From assembly GCA_000170815.1 (NCBI GenBank), contig ABCO01000008.1:62001-126000 (forward strand): a stretch of DNA of 64,000 nucleotides, in the 5' to 3' direction. Below, piece after piece: positions 25,125-34,093 of this stretch. The notes under the pieces were generated by a model that saw only the letters and a program-made list of their open reading frames with translations, made no database searches and was not told the DNA's origin. Both the position numbers and the translations under genes were made by a program. Position 1 is the stretch's first letter, and each line of letters starts with the position of its first letter. The stretch is from an unidentified eubacterium SCB49. Lineage in GTDB: Bacteria; Bacteroidota; Bacteroidia; Flavobacteriales; Flavobacteriaceae.

Positions 25125-26366
25125 ATGTTTTCACTTTTTAGAGAGAATGTGCTGATAGCACTAGATTCTATTAAAAGCCAAATGCTAAGAACTATCTTGA
25201 CTGTTGTCATTATTGGTATCGGAATCTGGGCACTTGTTGGAATTTTAAGCCTTGTTAAGGTTTTAGAAGACAATATTTCGGGAAATTTTGCGTCTATGGG
25301 TGCAAATACATTTAATATACAACGCTACGATTTTACATTTGACTCTAATCGAGGTGGTGAAAAACGTAAGGTTAACCCAGTAATTAGTTATAATAATGTT
25401 AGAGAGTTTATAGATTTATATCAATTTCCTACGGCACAAACATCTGTTTCATTTACGGGTACGGCTACTGCCGAGGTGAAATTTGAAAATGAAAAAACAG
25501 ATCCTGAAGTTCAGGTACTTGGTGTTAATGAAAATTTTCTAGAAAACTCTGGTATTAAAATAGATGAGGGTAGAGATTTCACATCGTTTGATATAGAAAA
25601 CAACACAAAAGTATGCTTAATAGGAAGTGATTTTTTGAAATCTCTATTTAAAAACGATGCCCCAATAGGTAAAACAATTTCTATTAGAGGTGCAAAATTC
25701 AAGGTCATTGGCGTTATGGAATCTAAAGGCTCAAGTTTTGGAAATAGCCAAGATTTAAGGGTGATGATTCCTATTCAGGTGGCAAGAGGAATGTTTACGC
25801 AAGCTAATATTAACTACAACATCAGTGTAAAAGTTGATGATAACCTATTAATGGATCAAGCGCAAGACGAAGCGATTATTACTTTAAGAAACATTAGAAG
25901 ATTAAGCCCATTAGACGATAATAATTTTGGGATTGTACGTAGTGATGATTTATTAAATCAAATTTCAGAAATTAGCGGGTATCTTAATACAGCAGCTTGG
26001 TCTATTAGTATTGTAACAATATTAGGGTCTTCAATAGCATTAATGAATATTATGCTTGTGTCTGTAACAGAACGTACCCGTGAAATTGGGGTACGAAAAG
26101 CACTTGGAGCGAAACGATCTACTATTTCATTACAGTTTTTTATTGAGACCATTGTTATTGGTCAATTTGGTAGTATTCTGGGTATAATTCTAGGTGTACT
26201 TACTGGTTGGGCACTCTCCTATGGTTTTGGCACCGAATTTGAACTCCCCATTACCGCTATGATAGCGGCTACCATTATTACATTTGTTGTAGCAGTTATT
26301 GCTGGTTCTTACCCCGCTACAAAAGCGGCTAAATTAGACCCTGTAGAAAGCTTAAGATATGAATAG
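25125..26366 (+). CDS. ABC transporter permease (MacB/FtsX type)
   Basis: 413 residues in the MacB layout: an N-terminal span (ILTVVIIGIGIWALVGIL), a periplasmic MacB-PCD domain (about 50-280) and three C-terminal spans forming the FtsX domain, ending with the canonical GSYPATKAAKLDPVESLRYE. The segment TERTREIGVRKALGAKRSTI is the coupling-helix signature for the ATPase. No ABC ATPase is encoded next to it in this window, so the partner must be elsewhere. Members export peptides, lipoproteins or transduce signals across the envelope; the substrate is unknown. Divergent from hisS. Confidence 0.93.
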   Translation: MFSLFRENVLIALDSIKSQMLRTILTVVIIGIGIWALVGILSLVKVLEDNISGNFASMGANTFNIQRYDFTFDSNRGGEKRKVNPVISYNNVREFIDLYQFPTAQTSVSFTGTATAEVKFENEKTDPEVQVLGVNENFLENSGIKIDEGRDFTSFDIENNTKVCLIGSDFLKSLFKNDAPIGKTISIRGAKFKVIGVMESKGSSFGNSQDLRVMIPIQVARGMFTQANINYNISVKVDDNLLMDQAQDEAIITLRNIRRLSPLDDNNFGIVRSDDLLNQISEISGYLNTAAWSISIVTILGSSIALMNIMLVSVTERTREIGVRKALGAKRSTISLQFFIETIVIGQFGSILGIILGVLTGWALSYGFGTEFELPITAMIAATIITFVVAVIAGSYPATKAAKLDPVESLRYE

Positions 26367-26579
26367 TCTATAGGAAAGTTCGTTTATATTTATAAATGAC
26401 ACCTAACGCGCAGTTTTCGCCTAATATGAATACTTAATACGTTTTAACTAAGCGCTATATTGACAACAGAACTTAGACCATACAAACTATTACCAGAAAA
26501 CAGTTGGATCATAAAATGACCTATATTTAGAGCTATGTGCTATTACTGTTACATTAATTTAAAATACAATAGGCTTCAA

Positions 26580-26620
26580 TAAAAATGGCATCCCTGATTA
26601 AGGATGCCATCATATTTTTT
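26580..26620. terminator. terminator between convergent genes
   Basis: ATGGCATCC...GGATGCCAT 9-bp stem with A-rich left and T-rich right flanks, between the ABC permease (plus) and the beta-barrel gene (minus). Confidence 0.85.
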
Positions 26621-26635
26621 ATAAAGTTTTTTAAG

Positions 26636-27205
26636 CTACAACTTTACAGAAAGGCTTAAAATAATTTGTTCTGGCCTAGTATCTACTCTACTTTCTGTTA
26701 CCCCTGTTAATAAAGCTTCGTTTTCAGATAAACCTCGCTCATAACGAATATCAAGACCAAATTGCTGAAAATTAAGAGCTACTCCAAATTGAGCTCCTAT
26801 AGTAAACTGATCTTCTGGATCTTCAATATTAATATTTCCGAAGTCACTAGAAAGTATATATTGAAAATCTGGCCCTGCAAAAACACTTAGTGGACCTAAT
26901 ATATCAACCCCCACGAGTACCGGAATATCTATTTTTGAAATAATCAAATCTTCTACAGGATATTCACTTGAGGTTCTTGTGTAAACAAATTCTGGTCTTA
27001 AGTAAATTGGTCCAGCATCAAGTTTTCCGAATACACCAAGATGAAAACCTATATTTTTTGATGAACTTTCATTAGCTTGAAATTCTCTTGTAAACTCACC
27101 ATTACTGTTATAATTAAGCCCCCCTTTAAGACCAAAACCACTACCTGATTGGGCAAATGAAAATGTTGTAATTGATAAAAAACTTATTAAAAATAAAAAT
27201 CTCAT
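26636..27205 (-). CDS. outer membrane beta-barrel (porin family) protein
   Basis: 189 residues. A signal peptide (RFLFLISFLSITTFSFAQ) is followed by GSGFGLKGGLNYNSNGEF and alternating hydrophobic beta strands ending in an aromatic/basic C terminus (QIILSLSVKL), the pattern of the PorT/OmpW-like outer membrane beta-barrel domain common in Bacteroidota. About eight strands are predicted. The function is unknown; such small barrels are usually annotated as porin family proteins without evidence of pore activity. Minus strand, with no partner gene. Confidence 0.88.
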   Translation of the reverse strand: MRFLFLISFLSITTFSFAQSGSGFGLKGGLNYNSNGEFTREFQANESSSKNIGFHLGVFGKLDAGPIYLRPEFVYTRTSSEYPVEDLIISKIDIPVLVGVDILGPLSVFAGPDFQYILSSDFGNINIEDPEDQFTIGAQFGVALNFQQFGLDIRYERGLSENEALLTGVTESRVDTRPEQIILSLSVKL

Positions 27206-27295
27206 AAGATTATGGTTTATTAAATTTAGAGAAAACTGGTTTTATAAAAACTCTAATTATTTGGTTTTAGTATGGAAAAACTTAAAAAATACTAT

Positions 27296-28678
27296 TTAAA
27301 CAATCGCTATTTCAGCCTCTTTAATTGCTTTAAAACCACCTGCTACATCTATTACATTGTGAATGCCACGAGATTTTAAAATTGAGGCTGCGATTACTGA
27401 GCGATATCCACCTGCACAGTGAACATAAAAAGGTTTGTCTTTTGGAAAAGCATTAAGATGGCTATTAATGATTTCTAATGATGTATGTGTTGCATTAGGT
27501 ATATGAGCATTTTTATACTCACCATCTTTACGAACATCAAATACCGGAGCTCCTTCGCTTATCTTTTCTTTTAGTGTACTTGCAGAAACAGATAACATAC
27601 TCGCAGTTTCTTTTCCTGCATTTTTCCAAGCTTCTATACCTCCTTCTAAAAAACCTAAGGTATTATCAAAACCTACACGTGATAATCGAGTGATTGTTTC
27701 TTCTTCCCTACCTTCTGGGGCTATTAATAAAATAGCTTGTTCTGTGTCTGCAATCAAAGCTCCAACCCACGGCGCAAAACCACCATCAATACCAATAAAA
27801 ATAGCATTTGGTATATGCGCTTCCATAAAATCTTTTTGATATCTTACATCTAGCATAATTGCTCCAGATGAATTTACTAACTCTTCAAATGCATCTGGAG
27901 TTAATTTTTTAGTTCCTTTTTGAATAATATTATCTAATGAATCATATCCTTCTCTATTCATTTTAACATTCAACGGAAAATAATCAGGTGGAGGTAATAA
28001 GCCATCGGTCACTTCTGTAATAAATTCTTCTTTGGTCATATCTGCACGCAAGGCATAATTCATCTTTTTTTGATTCCCTAGAGTATCTACTGTTTCACTC
28101 ATCATATGTTTTCCACAGGCAGAACCAGCTCCATGCGCAGGATACACAATCACATCATCTTCAAGCACCATAATCTTGTTTCTCAAGCTGTCAAATAATA
28201 TTCCAGCAAGATCATTTAAAGTCAGACCTGCACCTTTCTGTGCTAAGTCTGGACGACCTACATCCCCTAAAAATAAAGTATCACCACTAAAAATACAATG
28301 GTTTTTACCGTTTTCATCTTTTAATAGATATGTTGTACTCTCCATAGTGTGACCTGGAGTGTGCAATGCAGTAATGGTTATCTTACCTATTTTAAACACC
28401 TGCATATCTTTTGCAATAATAGCGTCAAAACTTGGGTTTGCTGTAGGACCATAAATAATAGGAGCTCCAGTTATTTGTGATAAAGAAACATGACCACTTA
28501 CAAAATCTGCATGAAAATGAGTTTCGAAAATATATTTTAAAGTTGCCCCATCTCTTTCAAGTCTATTTAGATAAGGTACAGATTCACGCAATGGATCTAT
28601 AATTGCCGCTTCTCCTTCACTCTCTATGTAATAAGCTCCTTGCGATAAACACCCAGTATATATTTGTTCAATATGCAT
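27296..28678 (-). CDS. CstB-like persulfide dioxygenase: MBL domain plus two rhodanese domains
   Basis: 460 residues in three domains. Residues 1-~245 are an ETHE1-type metallo-beta-lactamase fold with the iron ligands ETHFHADF (H54, H56, D58) and downstream HTPGHTMEST and SGDTLFLGDVGRPDL. A first rhodanese domain (about 262-355) has LLIAPEGREEE where the catalytic Cys loop should be, so it is a pseudo-rhodanese. The second (about 365-455) keeps an active loop HCAGGYRS. This matches staphylococcal CstB, which oxidises low-molecular-weight persulfides to thiosulfate. With bacillithiol made here (BshC at 48063), bacillithiol persulfide is a plausible substrate; that is inference. Confidence 0.92.
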   Translation of the reverse strand: MHIEQIYTGCLSQGAYYIESEGEAAIIDPLRESVPYLNRLERDGATLKYIFETHFHADFVSGHVSLSQITGAPIIYGPTANPSFDAIIAKDMQVFKIGKITITALHTPGHTMESTTYLLKDENGKNHCIFSGDTLFLGDVGRPDLAQKGAGLTLNDLAGILFDSLRNKIMVLEDDVIVYPAHGAGSACGKHMMSETVDTLGNQKKMNYALRADMTKEEFITEVTDGLLPPPDYFPLNVKMNREGYDSLDNIIQKGTKKLTPDAFEELVNSSGAIMLDVRYQKDFMEAHIPNAIFIGIDGGFAPWVGALIADTEQAILLIAPEGREEETITRLSRVGFDNTLGFLEGGIEAWKNAGKETASMLSVSASTLKEKISEGAPVFDVRKDGEYKNAHIPNATHTSLEIINSHLNAFPKDKPFYVHCAGGYRSVIAASILKSRGIHNVIDVAGGFKAIKEAEIAIV

Positions 28679-28695
28679 AGTAAAATAATTTTTTG

Positions 28696-28703
28696 CAAAG
28701 ATA
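28696..28703 (-). promoter_or_regulatory. -7 promoter element TATCTTTG of the persulfide dioxygenase gene
   Basis: Exact TAnnTTTG match on the minus strand, 17 bp before the ATG. Confidence 0.6.
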
Positions 28704-28779
28704 ATAAATGCGCAATATGGCGTGTGTTAGTCTGAGTTAATTATTTAACAAAAAGCCAAAATTGCCCTTAAAGACTTTG

Positions 28780-28787
28780 TATCTTTG
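28780..28787 (+). promoter_or_regulatory. -7 promoter element TATCTTTG of the M28 peptidase gene
   Basis: Exact TAnnTTTG match with a TTG 15 bp upstream (28762-28764), 20 bp before the ATG. Confidence 0.65.
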
Positions 28788-28807
28788 TTAAACTTAATAA
28801 TTATAAT

Positions 28808-29824
28808 ATGAAATACATTGCTTTTATTGCCATAACAGTAATAATGAATGCTTGTTGTGCTACAAAATCTGACAAAAAAGAAAGTGGAGACCTTTCTGAA
28901 AAATATGCTAGTACAATCACTGCAGAAGAGCTAAAAACACATCTTTACATCTATGCAGGAGATGAAATGGAAGGCAGAATGACAGGGACTAAAGGTCAAA
29001 AAATGGCGTCAGAATATTTACGTAACTTTTATCAGGATCATAAGATTCCTTCACCTATTGAAGAATTAAATTACTACCAACCCGTTCCTGCCTCTTATTT
29101 TAAAAGAGTAAAAGATCCTAAAGATTCTGAAAATGTAGTCGCATTTATAGAAGGTAGTGAATTCCCGGATGAAGTAATCATACTTTCTGCTCATTTAGAT
29201 CACGTAGGTGTAGATGATGAAGGAAATGTTTTTAATGGTGCAGATGATGATGGTAGTGGTACTGTAGCCATGTTAGAAATGGCTGAAGCTTTTAAACAAG
29301 CTGCTGAAGACGGTAATGGACCTAAACGTTCTATTTTATTTTTACACGTTACAGGTGAAGAACTAGGTTTATATGGATCTGCGTATTATTCTGAAAACCC
29401 TATTTTTCCTTTAGCAAACACCGTAGTAAACCTAAATACGGATATGATAGGACGAATTGATCCAAATAAAGCTGATAACCCAAACTATGTTTATTTAATA
29501 GGTAGTGATAAACTAAGTCAAGAACTTCATGATGTATCGGAAGCGGTTGCTGCAAAATACAGTAGTGATATTGAACTAGACTACACATTTAATGATGAGA
29601 ATGATCCTAATCGTTTTTATTATAGAAGTGATCATTACAATTTTGCAAAAAATAATATTCCTGTTATTTTTTACTTTAACGGTGTTCATGCAGATTATCA
29701 TAAAATTACTGATACTCCAGACAAAATAGAATATGATCTTTTAGAAAAAAGAACTCGACTTATTTTTCATACGGCTTGGGAAATAGCAAATCGAGAAGGT
29801 AGGATTACAGCTGATAAGCTATAA
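28808..29824 (+). CDS. M28 family metallopeptidase, probable lipoprotein
   Basis: 338 residues. The N terminus (KYIAFIAITVIMNACCATK) looks like a lipoprotein signal with Cys at 16/17. The M28 di-zinc peptidase fold is shown by ILSAHLDHVG (first His/Asp ligands), FNGADDDGSGTVAMLEMAEAF (bridging Asp), HVTGEELGLYGSAYY (catalytic Glu pair) and the C-terminal HADYHKITDTPDKIEYD. Such enzymes are extracytoplasmic aminopeptidases. Monocistronic, with a well-formed promoter and terminator; the palindromic repeat array begins 12 bp after the terminator. Confidence 0.93.
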   Translation: MKYIAFIAITVIMNACCATKSDKKESGDLSEKYASTITAEELKTHLYIYAGDEMEGRMTGTKGQKMASEYLRNFYQDHKIPSPIEELNYYQPVPASYFKRVKDPKDSENVVAFIEGSEFPDEVIILSAHLDHVGVDDEGNVFNGADDDGSGTVAMLEMAEAFKQAAEDGNGPKRSILFLHVTGEELGLYGSAYYSENPIFPLANTVVNLNTDMIGRIDPNKADNPNYVYLIGSDKLSQELHDVSEAVAAKYSSDIELDYTFNDENDPNRFYYRSDHYNFAKNNIPVIFYFNGVHADYHKITDTPDKIEYDLLEKRTRLIFHTAWEIANREGRITADKL

Positions 29825-29830
29825 GTAATA

Positions 29831-29865
29831 AAAAAAGCATCCATTTTATCTGGATGCTTTTTTTT
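29831..29865 (+). terminator. terminator of the M28 peptidase gene
   Basis: AAAAAAGCATCCA...TGGATGC followed by eight T. Confidence 0.9.
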
Positions 29866-29876
29866 GCTATTGTGTG

Positions 29877-30676
29877 CACTTCGACTGCGCTCAGTGTGAC
29901 AGTAGAATACCATTTCTCTACACTTCGACTGCGCTTAGTGTGATATGCTTAGATGTTTCGTGATTGTGTTTTTATTAAACGTGTCAGTCTGAGCGCAGTC
30001 GAAGACCATTATATCACCTCTTAAAAAACAATTCCAATAATTAATCCACTTCGACTGCGCTCAGTGTGACAGTAGGAAGCCTTTTTCAACACTTCGACTG
30101 TGCTTAGTGTGATGTGCTTAGATGTTTCAAGATTGTATTTTTATTCAATGTGTCAGTCTGAGCGCAGTCGAAGACCATTCTATCACTCTTAAAATAATCT
30201 CGCTAATTAATCCACTTCGACTGCGCTCAGTGTGACAGTAGGAAGCCTTTTTCAACACTTCGACTGTGCTTAGTGTGATGTGCTTAGATGTTTCAAGATT
30301 TTAATTTTATTAAAACGTGTCAGTCTGAGCGCAGTCGAAGACCATTCTATCACCTCTTAAAAATAATCTCGCTAATTAATCCACTTCGACTGCGCTCAGT
30401 GTGACAATAGGAAGCCTTTTTCAACACTTCGACTGTGCTTAGTGTGATGTGCTTAGATGCTTCTAGATTGTATTTTTATTAATCGTGTCAGTCTGAGCGC
30501 AGCCGAAGACCATTCTATCACCTCTTAAAAATAATCTCGCTAATTAATCCACTTCGACTACGCTCAGTGTGACAATAGGAAGCCTTTTTCAACACTTCGA
30601 CTGTGCTTAGTGTGATGTGCTTAGATGTTTCAAGATTGTATTTTTATTAATCGTGTCAGTCTGAGCGCAGCCGAAG
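29877..30676. repeat. five-unit palindromic (REP/BIME-like) array, 15 motif copies
   Basis: Five units spaced 166-170 bp begin at 29877, 30047, 30213, 30382 and 30550. Each has two direct copies of a ~24-bp motif (CTTCGACTGCGCTCAGTGTG, then the variant CTTCGACTGTGCTTAGTGTG about 43 bp on) and one inverted copy (CAGTCTGAGCGCAGTCGAAG) about 60 bp further. The second direct copy and the inverted copy can pair into a ~20-bp stem with a ~40-nt loop. Spacers between motifs are also conserved, so whole units were duplicated. No reading frame spans it. It ends 14 bp from the csaA stop codon, so its stems may also end csaA transcription. Confidence 0.9.
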
Positions 30677-30690
30677 ACCATTTTCTATTG

Positions 30691-31023
30691 CTAAGAAATC
30701 TTTAGACCGTTCTCAACTTTTATCCCTGGATGCAATAATGTGACATCTTTTCCATCTACCGCGCCTAGCACTAAACATTCACTCATAAAAGTAGCAATTT
30801 GTTTCTTCGGAAAATTTACTACCGCTACAATCTGACGTCCCATCAAATCTTCTTTTTTATATAAGGTTGTAATTTGAGCAGAGGTTTTTTTAACACCTAG
30901 TTCATTTCCGAAGTCTATATGCAGTTGATAGGCTGGGTTTCGAGCTTCAGGAAAATCATTCACAGCTACAATTGTACCTACTCTCATATCTATTTTAGTA
31001 AAATCATTCCAGGTAATCTCCAT
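30691..31023 (-). CDS. csaA: CsaA-type tRNA-binding protein
   Basis: 110 residues, one OB-fold of the tRNA-binding domain type also found at the C terminus of MetRS. Typical blocks are FTKIDMRVGTIVAVNDFPEARNPAYQLHIDFG, IVAVVNFPKKQIATFMSECLVLGAVD and VTLLHPGIKVENG. CsaA of Bacillus has been described as a secretion-related chaperone, while the fold binds tRNA. Monocistronic and convergent with the M28 peptidase; the palindromic repeat array is immediately past its stop. Confidence 0.94.
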   Translation of the reverse strand: MEITWNDFTKIDMRVGTIVAVNDFPEARNPAYQLHIDFGNELGVKKTSAQITTLYKKEDLMGRQIVAVVNFPKKQIATFMSECLVLGAVDGKDVTLLHPGIKVENGLKIS

Positions 31024-31096
31024 TTTGTAAATTTGTAACTAAAATAGCAATTTTGCGACATATAGCTTAGCAATCGCTACTTAAAATCTCACACAT

Positions 31097-31651
31097 ATGG
31101 CTCTTACCCCTTCTAATATGCTCCCGCTCGGAACAAAAGCTCCGGACTTCACTTTGATAGATGCAGTAACTAAAAACGCTATATCTCTACAGAGTATAAA
31201 AGGCAAAAAAGGAACAGTAGTAATGTTTATTTGTAATCATTGCCCTTTTGTTAAACACGTCAATGAAGAACTTGTACGATTAAGCAATGATTATCGAGTT
31301 ACTGGTTTTGGTTTTGTAGCCATTAATAGTAATGACGTAGTCAAATATCCTGATGATAGTCCAGAAAACATGTGGAAAGTAGCTAGAGAAGAAGGATATC
31401 CTTTCCCCTATTTATTTGATGAAACACAAGAGGTTGCAAAATTGTATGACGCGGCGTGCACCCCAGATTTTTATCTTTTTGACGAAGAGTTAAAACTAGT
31501 ATATCGAGGACAACTTGATACATCTAGACCCGGAAATGGAATTCCAGTTAATGGTCGTGATTTACGCGAAGCAATGGATCGAATTTTGAATAACACTTCT
31601 CAACTTAAAGATCAAATACCTAGTGTAGGCTGCGGAATCAAGTGGAAATGA
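31097..31651 (+). CDS. thioredoxin-like redoxin (AhpC/TSA-type)
   Basis: 184 residues of the redoxin family. FMICNHCPFVKHV carries the active-site Cys pair (CNHC) near residues 51-54 in the usual position after the first beta strand, followed by GFGFVAINSNDVVKYPDDSPE, the cis-Pro region CTPDFYLFD and a C-terminal Cys (PSVGCGIKWK). No signal peptide is visible, so it is probably cytoplasmic. Members act as thiol reductases or peroxiredoxin-like proteins; the partner is not apparent. Divergent from csaA. Confidence 0.92.
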   Translation: MALTPSNMLPLGTKAPDFTLIDAVTKNAISLQSIKGKKGTVVMFICNHCPFVKHVNEELVRLSNDYRVTGFGFVAINSNDVVKYPDDSPENMWKVAREEGYPFPYLFDETQEVAKLYDAACTPDFYLFDEELKLVYRGQLDTSRPGNGIPVNGRDLREAMDRILNNTSQLKDQIPSVGCGIKWK

Positions 31652-31734
31652 GGTTTTTATTTCTCATAAACATCTAATGTTTTTTATTTTTATTCCAATC
31701 ACCAAGTATATTGCTTCTCACAAAAAAACATTTT

Positions 31735-32712
31735 ATGAAAAAAATAATTTTATTATTCGCTTTTTTTAGTTCAACACTTATTTTTGGACAACACACTTTT
31801 TCTATTGTAGCTGTAGACCCAGTTACTGGAGAAATAGGTAGTGCAGGGGCAACTTGTATTGATGCTCAAGATGGAGCACTTGCCATAAGTGATATCATAC
31901 TAGGCGTTGGAGCCATACACACACAGTCTTACTGGCATCCCACAAATCAAGCAAACGCACGTGTAAGAATGGAAGCTGGAGATTCTCCACAAGAGATTAT
32001 GGACTGGCTTGTGGCTAATGATGTAAGTAATGCACCTGCATCTAGACAGTATGGTGCTGTAGATCTAAACGATGGTTCTCCTAGAGCAGCAGCCTTCACA
32101 GGTGATGAATGTTTTGCTGAATACATTCACGTTACTGGTCCAAATTATGCAATACAAGGAAACATCTTAATCTCTGAAGAAGTTGTAACAGATATGGAAG
32201 CTGCTTTTTTGGCTGAGACAGGTACTTTAGCAGATAAACTTATGGCAGCCCTACAAGGTGCAAAACGCCCTGGAGCAGATGCACGTTGTTTAGATATTGG
32301 TATTAGCTCTGCTTCTGCTTTTATAAGAGTGGCAGACCCAAGCGATACAGACAGCAGCTATGGCAATCTTTCTTTAGACTTAAATGTATGGATCACTTCT
32401 GAGATTTTTGAACCAATTGATGCTTTACAGGATATGTATGATGCATCATTAGGAATTAATAATTTTGAAACTTCGTCTTATTCAGTGTTTCCTAATCCTG
32501 CTAAAAACTACATCACAGTGACTAGTAACAAAAGTACTTTTAATGAATATGAACTATTTGATGTAGGAGGTAAACTAATTGAACAAAATATTTCGGCAAA
32601 AGAAAATAACCGATTAGTTTTAGATGTTTCAGCAAGAAAAAGCGGAATCTATTTTTTAAAATTACGCAACAACGGAGTGATCCTAACTACAGAAAAATTT
32701 CTTATCAAATAA
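31735..32712 (+). CDS. secreted DUF1028 protein with T9SS sorting domain
   Basis: 325 residues from the ATG that opens a signal peptide (KKIILLFAFFSSTLIFGQ); eight extra upstream codons are ignored. DUF1028 (Ntn-hydrolase fold) covers about 20-230: HTFSIVAVDPVTGEIGSAGATC, then GAIHTQSYWHPTNQANARV and DGSPRAAAFTGDECF. The last ~75 residues are a type A sorting domain (YSVFPNPAKNYITVTSNK to TTEKFLIK), so it is exported by the type IX system. DUF1028 is structurally related to amidohydrolases, but its substrate is not known. Confidence 0.9.
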   Translation: MKKIILLFAFFSSTLIFGQHTFSIVAVDPVTGEIGSAGATCIDAQDGALAISDIILGVGAIHTQSYWHPTNQANARVRMEAGDSPQEIMDWLVANDVSNAPASRQYGAVDLNDGSPRAAAFTGDECFAEYIHVTGPNYAIQGNILISEEVVTDMEAAFLAETGTLADKLMAALQGAKRPGADARCLDIGISSASAFIRVADPSDTDSSYGNLSLDLNVWITSEIFEPIDALQDMYDASLGINNFETSSYSVFPNPAKNYITVTSNKSTFNEYELFDVGGKLIEQNISAKENNRLVLDVSARKSGIYFLKLRNNGVILTTEKFLIK

Positions 32713-32730
32713 TTTTAAATTGATAGTATA

Positions 32731-32766
32731 AAAAAAAACGCTCCTAACAATTAGGAGCGTTTTTTC
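32731..32766. terminator. bidirectional terminator between DUF1028 and PPIase genes
   Basis: ACGCTCCTAA/TTAGGAGCGT 10-bp stem, CAA loop, with A run before and T run after; placed between convergent genes. Confidence 0.9.
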
Positions 32767-32784
32767 TATTATTTTAAAATAGTA

Positions 32785-33720
32785 TTAGCCTTTAATGTCC
32801 ATTAACTCTACATCAAAAACTAAAGTAGCGTTTGGTGGTATTACACCTCCAGCACCTTGTGCTCCGTATCCTAAATCACTAGGAATTACAAAACGTGCTT
32901 TATCGCCTTTATTAAGCATTAAGATTCCTTCGTCCCATCCTGCAATTACATGTCCCATTCCTACTGGAAATTCAATTGGGTTTCCTCTTTTGTAAGAAGA
33001 ATCAAATGTAGTACCGTCTGCTAACATTCCTTTGTAATGTACTGCTACCGTATTACCAGAAGTTGGCTTAGGCCCATCTCCTTTTTGAATAATTTTGTAG
33101 TGTAATCCACTTTCTGTTTTATCAAAACCTGCAACAAGATCTCCCATTGCTTCTTCTTGTGCTTTTTTTGCGGCAGCTTCTCTTTCTGCTTTAGCACCAT
33201 TAAATTTTCTGAAAGTTTCAACAGCATTAAACGCTTTTGCTTCTTCACCAACTCTAATGATTTCCATCTTTTCGATAGTGTGGCCTTGAGCGACACTATT
33301 TACAACATCCATTCCTTCAATAACTTCACCAAAAACAGTGTGTTTTCCGTCTAGCCAATCTGTTGGTACGTGTGTGATAAAAAACTGAGATCCATTTGTT
33401 CCAGGACCTGCATTTGCCATAGAAAAGATTCCTGGCTTATCATGCTTTAATTCTGGATGAAACTCATCATCAAACTTATATCCTGGACCTCCAGCTCCTG
33501 TTCCTGCTGGATCTCCACCTTGAATCATAAAATCTGGAATTACACGGTGAAATGTTAACCCATCATAATATGGTGTTCCTTGTGGTTTTGCTTCGTTTTC
33601 TAGGTTTCCTTCAGCTAGTGCTACATAGTTTGCTACCGTTCCTGGTGTTCTTTTGTAATGAAGCTGACCAAGGATTTCTCCTTTTTCTGTTGTGATTTTA
33701 ACGTATATTCCGTCTTGCAT
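32785..33720 (-). CDS. peptidylprolyl isomerase: cyclophilin-FKBP fusion
   Basis: 311 residues with two unrelated prolyl isomerase folds. Residues 1-~155 are a cyclophilin ([42 protein letters not shown]). A Lys/Glu/Ala-rich helix ([20 protein letters not shown]) links it to a C-terminal FKBP domain (about 205-311) with [37 protein letters not shown] and [20 protein letters not shown]. No signal peptide is present, so it should be cytoplasmic. Such two-domain fusions recur in Bacteroidota. It has a TATCTTTG promoter element 22 bp upstream. Confidence 0.95.
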   Translation of the reverse strand: MQDGIYVKITTEKGEILGQLHYKRTPGTVANYVALAEGNLENEAKPQGTPYYDGLTFHRVIPDFMIQGGDPAGTGAGGPGYKFDDEFHPELKHDKPGIFSMANAGPGTNGSQFFITHVPTDWLDGKHTVFGEVIEGMDVVNSVAQGHTIEKMEIIRVGEEAKAFNAVETFRKFNGAKAEREAAAKKAQEEAMGDLVAGFDKTESGLHYKIIQKGDGPKPTSGNTVAVHYKGMLADGTTFDSSYKRGNPIEFPVGMGHVIAGWDEGILMLNKGDKARFVIPSDLGYGAQGAGGVIPPNATLVFDVELMDIKG

Positions 33721-33742
33721 GTTTCGTTTTATTAATTTTTTG

Positions 33743-33750
33743 CAAAGATA
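33743..33750 (-). promoter_or_regulatory. -7 promoter element TATCTTTG of the cyclophilin-FKBP gene
   Basis: Exact match on the minus strand, 22 bp before the ATG. Confidence 0.6.
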
Positions 33751-33779
33751 CAGGATACCCTTACAATTGTAAAATGCTT

Positions 33780-34031
33780 TTAGTCCTTTTTCTTAGGTTG
33801 CTTGGGAGGCATTGGACCTCTTAAATGTATGATTAGTCCGTTTAAAAAATTGCGTAAAATTTGATCGCCAACTTCCATATATTTAGGGTGTGTTTCATTT
33901 CTGAAAAAGGCATTCAATTCACTTTTAGTCACACTAAAATCTACTAGTTTTAGAATGTTTACAATATCATCATCGCGCAGCTTGTGTGCAACTCGTAGTT
34001 TTTTAAATATATCGTTGTTGTTTAATGGCAT
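33780..34031 (-). CDS. DUF1456 (YehS-like) protein
   Basis: 83 residues. The DUF1456 pattern [41 protein letters not shown] covers most of one repeat, followed by [14 protein letters not shown] and a basic tail (PPKQPKKKD). E. coli YehS carries two such repeats in ~156 residues; this protein has about one and a half. The function is unknown; the small basic form suggests nucleic-acid association, without proof. It sits between two independently promoted minus-strand genes. Confidence 0.88.
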   Translation of the reverse strand: MPLNNNDIFKKLRVAHKLRDDDIVNILKLVDFSVTKSELNAFFRNETHPKYMEVGDQILRNFLNGLIIHLRGPMPPKQPKKKD

Positions 34032-34093
34032 ATTTTTGTTTTAGGTTGGTTGAAATTAACGCTCTGGAAAATTCGTAAATTATCTCTGAAATA

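Noticed and set aside
25125..26366. MacAB-type efflux operon
   Set aside because: Only the permease is present; no ATPase or membrane-fusion protein gene is adjacent in this window.
29877..30676. CRISPR array
   Set aside because: Motif copies alternate in orientation, the intervening sequences are themselves repeated from unit to unit, unit length is ~168 bp, and no cas genes are present.
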